Below, in pieces: positions 1 through 6,953 of a stretch of DNA of 24,325 nucleotides (position 1 is the stretch's first letter; every line of letters starts with the position of its first letter). The translations under genes were made by a program, and so were the position numbers. The stretch is from the NCBI GenBank assembly GCA_031264885.1, contig JAISDM010000174.1:1-24325 (forward strand), read 5' to 3'. This DNA comes from Peptococcaceae bacterium. GTDB lineage: Bacteria; Bacillota; Peptococcia; DRI-13; UBA5745. Under the pieces are notes generated by a model, which was not told where the DNA came from, did no database searches, and worked only from the letters and a program-made list of their open reading frames with translations.

Positions 1-5
1 AATCA

Positions 6-554
6 TTAAATATCCGGCGCGTAAACATAATCAGGATCTTCCTGTATGATTAAGCTATAGGGGATGTACTCTCCATTCCGGCACATTTTCCATGTTTTTT
101 GCTCATGAGTAAAATTAACGATTTCACTGGTTCGTCGATCTTGCCAAAAAGCGCAGATTTTATCCAGAAGTTCTTTTTCGCTCTCCGAGAGCAAGCCGTC
201 TTCTTGCTCCATGATAGTAAAGTGGATCATCAGCGCATAATCAAGGGGCTTGATGTTGATTTCCCCCTTGTCATACAAATCATCGGTCAGTTTGAAGAAG
301 ATATCGGCTGCCGGACCATATTCTCGGCGAACATAACGTACCCCGCTCATCGGTGTCAGGTAGTCGTAAAAATTGCTAAAATCCGCAAGATAGAGTAATT
401 TTGCCAGCTTAGTCTTGGGAATGCCATCTCTAAAAAAGCGAAGGATATAGAAGTACATTTGCTTAAACTTTTCGTTATTACGCGGTTGATCGAAGAACTC
501 AGCAATCGGCACATTAAAATATGCCGACAGTTTCTCAATTTCGCTCATTGCCAT
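6..554 (-). CDS. Panacea (SocA/DUF4065-like) domain protein, putative antitoxin
   Basis: The 182-residue product carries the Panacea hallmark KLAKLLYLADF near residues 49-59, followed by RREYGP and a helical C-terminal half. Panacea proteins are known as antitoxins against varied toxins, and as the SocA proteolytic adaptor. About the first 20 residues (IEKLSAYFNVPIAEFF) resemble the last helices of an XRE-type HTH, but no rest of an HTH lies upstream, so this may be a trimmed HTH-Panacea protein. The start is ATG 554 or ATG 548. An AAGGAGG lies only 4 nt before the first and 10 nt before the second, so 548 is a real alternative. It is the last gene of the minus-strand methyltransferase/nuclease operon, 51 nt after the nuclease-like gene. 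A partner toxin is not recognised; the nuclease-like gene is one candidate and another may lie beyond the window edge. The domain call is firm; the antitoxin role is inferred. Confidence 0.85.
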   Translation of the reverse strand: MAMSEIEKLSAYFNVPIAEFFDQPRNNEKFKQMYFYILRFFRDGIPKTKLAKLLYLADFSNFYDYLTPMSGVRYVRREYGPAADIFFKLTDDLYDKGEINIKPLDYALMIHFTIMEQEDGLLSESEKELLDKICAFWQDRRTSEIVNFTHEQKTWKMCRNGEYIPYSLIIQEDPDYVYAPDI

Positions 555-605
555 AACGCCTCCTTTTGAACTTGAATATTGCTGATGTGGAATATTAGAG
601 TAGTC

Positions 606-1262
606 TTAATTACACATAGCCGCGGAAAGATCGTAGAATAAATGCCTTAACTCGATATTTCTTTTGTCGGATTGGTATTGACAAGTATAGACATAATAAT
701 CCAAACCGGCATGACACAATAAAAGAAAGTCATTTGCCGTAACATTTTCGAGAATCTGATTTTGCAGCTTCTTAATTTTTGCTGTGTTTTCGGGGATATT
801 GATGGATCGTATCACATAACCAAGCATAATATTTTGCGCATAGTAAGACGAATATTTCGGCTTTGCCGTTGGGATGAGGAATCGGGCCACACCCTCAGTT
901 ACATATTTTCTATTGAGATTTGATGTGCCGTCGATACATTTGCATTCAATAATATAATAAGCTTGGGAATCTCGAAAGTAGTCGCCGGAAATGACTTTGA
1001 TATCTGTCCGTCCAATATAGCAATTTGTCTCTTCATCGTAGTGTTCCAATGATTGAGGTTCATATCGAAAATTATTTGGCTCAGCGTTGAGATATGTAGA
1101 TACCAATCTGTTTGTGATTTTATCCTCATTATTTTCTAAAGGATGACTATTGACGCAATCCATACGCATCTGCGTACCGCATTTTGTCAGATGAGCAATT
1201 ATAATATTTATGACGCCACCTTCAAACGCAGTGTTGACAGTTTCATTCTTAAAACTGCTCAT
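606..1262 (-). CDS. PD-(D/E)XK nuclease-like protein of a restriction-type operon
   Basis: The 218-residue protein matches no named family I recognise by eye. It contains the arrangement of a PD-(D/E)XK nuclease core: an acidic helix with E46 (NNEDKITNRL), then D87 in RTDIKVI, then E106 and K108 in YYIIECKC, where hydrophobic strand residues precede E-x-K. A conserved-looking TEGVARFL helix follows. The ATG overlaps the methyltransferase stop (ATGA), with GGAGG about 8 nt upstream inside the end of the methyltransferase gene, so the two are probably translated together. The context suggests the cleavage subunit of a restriction-modification or related defence system. Base composition is AT-rich like its partner gene. 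Nuclease activity is inferred from motif spacing only. Confidence 0.7.
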   Translation of the reverse strand: MSSFKNETVNTAFEGGVINIIIAHLTKCGTQMRMDCVNSHPLENNEDKITNRLVSTYLNAEPNNFRYEPQSLEHYDEETNCYIGRTDIKVISGDYFRDSQAYYIIECKCIDGTSNLNRKYVTEGVARFLIPTAKPKYSSYYAQNIMLGYVIRSINIPENTAKIKKLQNQILENVTANDFLLLCHAGLDYYVYTCQYQSDKRNIELRHLFYDLSAAMCN

Positions 1263-4200
1263 TGGTTTTTCCCTCCATTATTTCTGGAGAGAATTTGGTC
1301 TGTCACTTCCATTAAGTCAAGCCGTACTATTGCTGGATGCCAATTTTTGTAATAACTTGGTTTGATGATATAAAATGAGTTTTCCCCAAAATACAATACG
1401 TTTCTGAGAGAATAAAACAGTTCATTCGTTTTATGCGCGGATAAGTTTGCAAGCATTGCCTTTTGATTGCCGCCATTGCCATCTATAATTATTAACCACT
1501 CAACAGGTTTTTCGTTAAGGAGAACAACTTCAAAGGCACAGTAATGTTTTGCGATGATGGGATAAATCTGTATTTGAATATGCTTTCCTGAATTTGCGAA
1601 TATCTCGGATAAATAATTATAAAAATATTTTCCGTACAGATTGAAGTCCTGTATAGTTACTTCCCTATTGGCATCACCGTCAGATGCTCCCGTTAATTGA
1701 GGAATCTGTATGCGCAAAGCATAGTCAACAAACTCATTGCCGGACAACCCAAACGCGTCAAGAATTGTTTGATTGAGCTTATCAATATCGTCAGAAGTGT
1801 CCGCACTGACAACGAATTGGCCTTCTTGTTTTTTTATTCTTTGTATTTGTTCCACTTGTTTGGCAATATCTTCGCTGAACACGAACGGGAAATTCAATAT
1901 CTCTTCTTGAAGGCGCTGTTCTCTTTCTATACCTGTAGATGAGCCAAGCATCAGGTTTAAATAGGCATATGCTTTGGAATTTATTAAACCGGTAATGTTG
2001 AGTAACGAGTCTTTTTGTTCCAATGAACCCTTGAGCGCCCAAACGGTATCGCGAAACACAAAGTCTGTTTCAGAATAAACAGCTTTCATTGTATAATCCG
2101 CTGTGTCGGCCCCTTTCATAACCAAACAATATGGTGCGTAAAATAAAGCTTTATTTGAAACTCTGTGTACCCTTTTTTTCCGAAAGTCTTCGAAATTTTC
2201 ATTTAATATGAAATGATGTATTGCTCCACGTGACTTGAGAAGCGGGCGGGCTAAAAGATGCTGTGCGTCTAACATCGCGCTTTTAGAACCGTCATTATAT
2301 TCAACGCCCCTGCCCTCTATAATCATTGGAGACTGTGATTTGATATATTTTTCCAGAGTGGGATAGGCTGATTTTAATCTCATAATGGTATCAATATCGC
2401 CCGTCAAACCATAGACCATGGTTTTCCATGCCCAGTCGTTTTCCATCAACAATTTTTGCTGTACGCTCTTAACGTCGGTCTTTTCCACAACGATAATATT
2501 AAACAAGTGGAAAAACCTGTTTTTTTTCATAGAAATATGCTCGAATCGATTTTCCAGAGTGTTTTCGTCAGAAAAACTGTAAGACAAAACGATGGCGGGA
2601 GCATCCGCGTTTTTGAACACAAGTTTTCTTACCGACGACAACTCAATTACGCGGATGAGTTTCGTGTTCGTTAATAAAAACTCTCGAAATCTCTTCGAGG
2701 GTTGTTTTTGTAGGTAAAGCGTTTTAGAATGTAATACAAAACAACATTTCGCGTTTTTGTTCTTCACGCAGAAATCCTTTGAACGCATTATAAAAGAACG
2801 GCAAGTATCGTTGCTTTGCAAATACTGTTTGTATCCATGATTTATACAATAATCAACGTGCTTGCCTTGATTGCTTCCCCAGGGAGGATTTCCAATTATG
2901 AAGTCAAAAGAAACATCTTGCAGAAAAGCAAGTTCTTCTTCGTCAAAAAAATCGCACACTAATAAATTCTTTCCCTTCAAAAGGGGCAAGCGAAATTTTA
3001 TGAGCGTTTTTGGATTCTTGTAATCCAGAACAGCCAAATAAAGAGAGAATATCGCCACATCAACGGCGTCTCTGTTGAGATCAATGCCGTAAATATTATC
3101 TGTCAATGTATTGCATAGGAACGCGTCGTCTTCAGTATACAGTTTGCCTTTTAATTTTTTCTCAATCATACGGCGGTAACTGTCTACCAGAAATGCTCCC
3201 GACCCGCATGAAGGATCAAGTATCCGACAAGTTTCGTTCTCTTCAATGTATTCGTCAATTGTCACGTCAAGAATGTAATCCGCTAAGTATTTTGGAGTGT
3301 AGAATGTATTGCTTTGGCTTTGCAGTTCCTTACCCAGCAAAATTTCGTAGATATTACTGATCAGTTCAACTGGAATGATGTTAAAATCATATAAGTCAAA
3401 AAGGGAAAGTTGTCCGGATTGCGTAGAAATATTAGCAGATAAGAAATCTTTTATTTCCCCAAGCGCCGGTTCCGTGAGGCGCTCAAGAGACTCGTCGTCG
3501 AATTCAAAAAGATTTCCATTAAGTTTATCTTTCAAGTGAGAAAAAAAGGCGTATAAATTAGACCTGTCGTTCAGCAGTGTCAGCAATGCTTCCCGCGAAG
3601 CCGCGACATCGGAAGAGAAGCCGGAATAATCCAAATTAACGCCACGGTCAATTAAGTAACGAATAAATATAAGGCGAAGCACAAGCTTTGTCGCGAACGG
3701 TACTTGGCAGGCGTTTTTTAATCTGTCCGTCAAGAAAGTGAGGTTATCCAATAATGCCTCGTTAAGCTGCTGCCCGCTAAACTGCTGTGTATAACTTTTC
3801 CAGAAGTTTTGACTTGTGATTTCCCAAAATGAAAATGGGGAGTTTTCATTAATTTCATCAATTTCATTAAAATGAATCTCCTCCGCTTCAGAAAGGAGAT
3901 GGGTTTTTTTATCAATTGTACGCCCATTAAATATTTTGATGGCTGCGGCGCCGCAGAATATGGTCACTGGAATCTGTGCGTTCCAAATCTTTTTGTTCAG
4001 GTCTATTTGCTCATCTCGATTGGAGGGTTCATCAAAGAACAGAACAAAAGGTTTAGCGTTTACCATATATGCCGCAAACGGAGACAGCGCGTTCAACACT
4101 TTCACATTATGAGCGGTCAAGGTTGGGGGATCATAATTATTGCTTCTGCGTTTTAGGCACGGAGAGCCGGAGTACCCAAGCCGCGCTATTATTTCATTCA

Positions 4201-4408
4201 AATGGTAACGTGAATACGCTTCGGTGTTCTGGCCGATGCTTTCCAATATCTCGCTTGCCACGGCAATTCCCTCTTTCTTCGCTGTGATATTGACCGTCGC
4301 CTGAAGTGATTTTATTGTATCATAAGCGCCGCATTCACACAAGATTAACCCTTGTGTCGTCTTCAATTTGCTTAAAATAGTTGAAATATTCTTTTTTCTT
4401 CTGTACAA
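1259..4408 (-). CDS. N6-adenine DNA methyltransferase, Eco57I/type IIG-like restriction-modification protein
   Basis: This large protein of about 1049 residues has the gamma-class amino-methyltransferase order: FYTP (motif X, residues 369-372), DPSCGSG (motif I, 398-404), GIDLNRDAVD (motif II, 441-450) and NPPW (motif IV, 507-510). It would methylate adenine N6 in DNA using S-adenosylmethionine. The region from about 700 to 880, ending in LINSKAYAYLN, looks like the target-recognition domain of type IIG-like enzymes. The first 300 residues are of the kind that carries a nuclease in type IIG proteins, but I see no clear catalytic D...E-x-K there, and the separate downstream nuclease-like gene may supply cleavage. 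The start is uncertain: an in-frame stop lies just upstream, the first candidate is TTG 4408 with no Shine-Dalgarno, and no ATG occurs before about residue 115. A trimmed 5' end is possible. Confidence 0.88.
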   Translation of the reverse strand: MYRRKKNISTILSKLKTTQGLILCECGAYDTIKSLQATVNITAKKEGIAVASEILESIGQNTEAYSRYHLNEIIARLGYSGSPCLKRRSNNYDPPTLTAHNVKVLNALSPFAAYMVNAKPFVLFFDEPSNRDEQIDLNKKIWNAQIPVTIFCGAAAIKIFNGRTIDKKTHLLSEAEEIHFNEIDEINENSPFSFWEITSQNFWKSYTQQFSGQQLNEALLDNLTFLTDRLKNACQVPFATKLVLRLIFIRYLIDRGVNLDYSGFSSDVAASREALLTLLNDRSNLYAFFSHLKDKLNGNLFEFDDESLERLTEPALGEIKDFLSANISTQSGQLSLFDLYDFNIIPVELISNIYEILLGKELQSQSNTFYTPKYLADYILDVTIDEYIEENETCRILDPSCGSGAFLVDSYRRMIEKKLKGKLYTEDDAFLCNTLTDNIYGIDLNRDAVDVAIFSLYLAVLDYKNPKTLIKFRLPLLKGKNLLVCDFFDEEELAFLQDVSFDFIIGNPPWGSNQGKHVDYCINHGYKQYLQSNDTCRSFIMRSKDFCVKNKNAKCCFVLHSKTLYLQKQPSKRFREFLLTNTKLIRVIELSSVRKLVFKNADAPAIVLSYSFSDENTLENRFEHISMKKNRFFHLFNIIVVEKTDVKSVQQKLLMENDWAWKTMVYGLTGDIDTIMRLKSAYPTLEKYIKSQSPMIIEGRGVEYNDGSKSAMLDAQHLLARPLLKSRGAIHHFILNENFEDFRKKRVHRVSNKALFYAPYCLVMKGADTADYTMKAVYSETDFVFRDTVWALKGSLEQKDSLLNITGLINSKAYAYLNLMLGSSTGIEREQRLQEEILNFPFVFSEDIAKQVEQIQRIKKQEGQFVVSADTSDDIDKLNQTILDAFGLSGNEFVDYALRIQIPQLTGASDGDANREVTIQDFNLYGKYFYNYLSEIFANSGKHIQIQIYPIIAKHYCAFEVVLLNEKPVEWLIIIDGNGGNQKAMLANLSAHKTNELFYSLRNVLYFGENSFYIIKPSYYKNWHPAIVRLDLMEVTDQILSRNNGGKNQ

Positions 4409-4430
4409 CGCGGCCCGGATACATTACAAT
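4402..4430 (+). promoter_or_regulatory. Candidate sigma-A promoter of the glycyl radical enzyme genes
   Basis: TGTACA (4402-4407) and TACAAT (4425-4430) are separated by 17 nt, giving 4/6 and 5/6 matches to consensus. Transcription would start near 4437, about 33 nt before ATG 4470, whose AAGGAGG is at 4456-4462. The promoter lies over the first codons of the divergent methyltransferase gene. Confidence 0.5.
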
Positions 4431-4457
4431 ATAAACAGCACGACCTGTGGATTGCAA
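4428..4457 (-). promoter_or_regulatory. Candidate sigma-A promoter of the defence operon
   Basis: On the minus strand TTGCAA (4457-4452) and TATATT (4433-4428) are 18 nt apart. Transcription would begin near 4421, only about 13 nt before the TTG 4408 start, leaving a very short leader without a Shine-Dalgarno. The minus -10 overlaps the plus-strand -10 of the glycyl radical enzyme promoter. This was matched by eye only. Confidence 0.4.
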
Positions 4458-4469
4458 GGAGGAACGAAT

Positions 4470-6905
4470 ATGTACACATTCAGGTCCTATACAGACCGCA
4501 TATGGAAGATGCGGGAGGCGATTCGCGACAGGGTGATCCGCGCCGACTCTGAGCGGGCGCTGATTTTGGCGGAGGCATACGATAAGTATAAGGACATAGC
4601 GCCCATCATCCAAAGGCCCCTCGTTTATCGCGATATATGTGAAAAAATGACGCTGCGCATTGAGGACGGCGAGTTAGTCGTCGGCAATAAGGCGAAGCAT
4701 TTCCTGGGCAGCAGCAGGGCATACTGGGCGTTGACGACCGATATTGAGCGTCAATGGGAGAAACGCGCCGACGGGCTGTGGCACAATCCGGCGGGCGAGG
4801 AACTGCGGCTTTGTATCGCGCAGGAGGACATCGACCTGGTGCGTTCTGTGGCGCCTGCGCTTGCGCGGAACAATCCCGGACTCACCGCCGACGCGTGGCA
4901 GCCGGACGGCGCAAAGGAATTTTTTGAGCTGGAGGCGTCCGACTACGGGCCCGACAGACCGGGCGTCATGATGCTCCCTTGCGGCCATCTCACCCCCGGC
5001 TGGGGCAAGATCATCAACGTTGGCTACGGCGCCATACGCAAGCAGGCGCAGGACTGGATGGACGCGCGGTTCGGCAATGTTCAGGGCGGCGACATGTCCA
5101 AGTATATGTTCTATAAATCCGCCGCCATAGCCTGCGACGCTGTGACGACGCTCATCAAGCGTTACTCCGCCCTCGCTTCCGAACTGGCGGCGCAATGCGC
5201 CGAACCCGGGCGGAAGGCGGAGCTTGAAAAAATGTCCGGCGGTCTCATGTGGATCTCGGAGAACCCCGCGCGCAATTTCTGGGAGGCCTGCCAGGCGGCG
5301 ATGCTGTACCAGCTGTTTCTGGCTGTCGCGGGCGGATATCCCGCCCTCGCCTTTGGCCGTTTCGACCAGTACACATGGCCTTTTTTGAAAAAAGACTTGG
5401 AGTCGGGCGCGCTTACGCTTGACGCGGCGCAGGAGATCGTGGACGCGTTTTTCCTCAAAGCCAACTGCTTCTATGAGGGCGCCATAGACAGCAAGCTTGC
5501 GCAGACGACGGGCATAGGCAACACATACCAGCACACGACCATCGGCGGCGTCGATCCGGACACCGGTGAGGACGCCACAAACCCTGTGACATACATGGTC
5601 CTGGAGACCGTGGGGCGCCTCAAGCTGCACGATCCCACCATTTCTCTGCGCGTAAACAAACATACGCCGGACGAACTCTGGGGCTGCGCCCTTGAGACGT
5701 CGAAACTCGTGGGCGGCCTGCCTCTATTCCAAAACGACGATGTCATCATCCCCGGCCTGATGCGCGAACTCGGTTTCGAGCTTCGCGACGCGCGCGACTA
5801 CAGCATCATCGGCTGCCAGGAGATCGTCGGATCCGGCAACGATTATCCCGCCCCCAACGGGGTACACGCGCCCCACGCGTCTGTGCGCTACGGCGTTATA
5901 TTCGACATGGCGATTAACAATGGCATAAACCCGCTGAACGGCAAGCAGGCGCCGGTTCACACGGGCTATCTGTACGAAATGAACTCCATAGAGGAGGTTC
6001 GCGCCGCCTATGAGAAGATGGCGGACTATATGCTGAAGTGGTATGTCACCGTCAACAACTACGCGGAGTACCTGACGGCCTACCACATGCCCCACGCCGA
6101 TCTGTCCATATCCATGGAGGGCTGTATGGAGAACGGGATGGACGCCGCGGCCGGCGGCTGCAAATACAACTCCTACGGCGGCACGGCCACAGGGCTCGCC
6201 ACCATCGCCGACTGCCTGACGACGGTCAAATACATGTGTTTTGACAAAAAAATCATCTCCACGCGGGAGCTGTACGACGCGGTGATGGCCAATTGGGAGG
6301 GATACGAGCCGCTGCGGCAGAGGATACTGAGCGAAGTCCCTCACTACGGCAACGCCGATCCCTACGCCGACGGCGAGCTCAAGTGGGTCGTGGACCTGTA
6401 CTACAAGCAATGCTCGGAGTGTTCCAGCCAGCGGTCCAAGGTGTACAAAGCCGGGCTGTACGGCGCCTCCGACCATGTGGCCCAGGGGTATCACACATGG
6501 GCGACGCCTGACGGGCGCAAGACGGGAGAGCCCATCGCCGACGCCATGAGTCCCGCGCAAAGCCGTGACAAAAACGGGCCGATGGCCGTGTTCATATCCA
6601 CGTGCTGTTTTGACCACGCGAAGTACATGGACGGCATCGCGCTGAATCTGCGTATGCACCCCACGGTTCTCAGCCGTGACGACGGCATCGCGAAGCTGCG
6701 CGACGTGACAAAGACGTACTTCGAAAACGGGGGGCTGGAGTGCCAGTACAACGTGGTTGACACCGATACGCTGCGCTCGGCGCAGAAAGACCCGGGGGCG
6801 TACCGCGATCTTGTGGTGCGCATCGCGGGGTATTCGGCCTACTTCGTCGAACTCAACGCCGATTGCCAGAACGACATCATCGCCCGAAACGAAAACGTAC
6901 TGTAA
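4470..6905 (+). CDS. Glycyl radical enzyme 1 (PFL-like family, GCQE active site)
   Basis: The 811-residue protein is a full-length glycyl radical enzyme of the pyruvate formate-lyase-like superfamily. The glycyl radical loop is RIAGYSAYF with G787, 25 residues from the C-terminus. The thiyl-radical cysteine is C449 in IIGCQEIVGSG, with Glu two residues later. That Cys-x-Glu arrangement is typical of the dehydratase, C-N lyase and arylacetate decarboxylase branches. Pyruvate formate-lyase itself has adjacent cysteines and is therefore unlikely. The substrate cannot be assigned. ATG 4470 was chosen because AAGGAGG sits 7 nt upstream; a longer in-frame reading from 4368 has no such site and overlaps the promoter. 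It precedes a paralogue by 48 nt and they are probably co-transcribed. The enzyme needs a radical-SAM activase, which is absent here. Confidence 0.93.
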   Translation: MYTFRSYTDRIWKMREAIRDRVIRADSERALILAEAYDKYKDIAPIIQRPLVYRDICEKMTLRIEDGELVVGNKAKHFLGSSRAYWALTTDIERQWEKRADGLWHNPAGEELRLCIAQEDIDLVRSVAPALARNNPGLTADAWQPDGAKEFFELEASDYGPDRPGVMMLPCGHLTPGWGKIINVGYGAIRKQAQDWMDARFGNVQGGDMSKYMFYKSAAIACDAVTTLIKRYSALASELAAQCAEPGRKAELEKMSGGLMWISENPARNFWEACQAAMLYQLFLAVAGGYPALAFGRFDQYTWPFLKKDLESGALTLDAAQEIVDAFFLKANCFYEGAIDSKLAQTTGIGNTYQHTTIGGVDPDTGEDATNPVTYMVLETVGRLKLHDPTISLRVNKHTPDELWGCALETSKLVGGLPLFQNDDVIIPGLMRELGFELRDARDYSIIGCQEIVGSGNDYPAPNGVHAPHASVRYGVIFDMAINNGINPLNGKQAPVHTGYLYEMNSIEEVRAAYEKMADYMLKWYVTVNNYAEYLTAYHMPHADLSISMEGCMENGMDAAAGGCKYNSYGGTATGLATIADCLTTVKYMCFDKKIISTRELYDAVMANWEGYEPLRQRILSEVPHYGNADPYADGELKWVVDLYYKQCSECSSQRSKVYKAGLYGASDHVAQGYHTWATPDGRKTGEPIADAMSPAQSRDKNGPMAVFISTCCFDHAKYMDGIALNLRMHPTVLSRDDGIAKLRDVTKTYFENGGLECQYNVVDTDTLRSAQKDPGAYRDLVVRIAGYSAYFVELNADCQNDIIARNENVL

Positions 6906-6953
6906 GGATTCGCGTGTCTGAAAGCGCGTGTTCCGAGAGGAGGCAAAAACGCC

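Noticed and set aside
4368..4469. Longer N-terminus of glycyl radical enzyme 1 starting at 4368
   Set aside because: It overlaps the predicted promoter, lacks a ribosome site and adds a hydrophobic stretch not expected in the family. ATG 4470 has AAGGAGG.
4674..5663. Long minus-strand open frame (329 codons) opposite glycyl radical enzyme 1
   Set aside because: It is antisense to a clear enzyme gene, has Arg/Val/His-rich composition typical of GC-rich shadow frames, and shows no domain.
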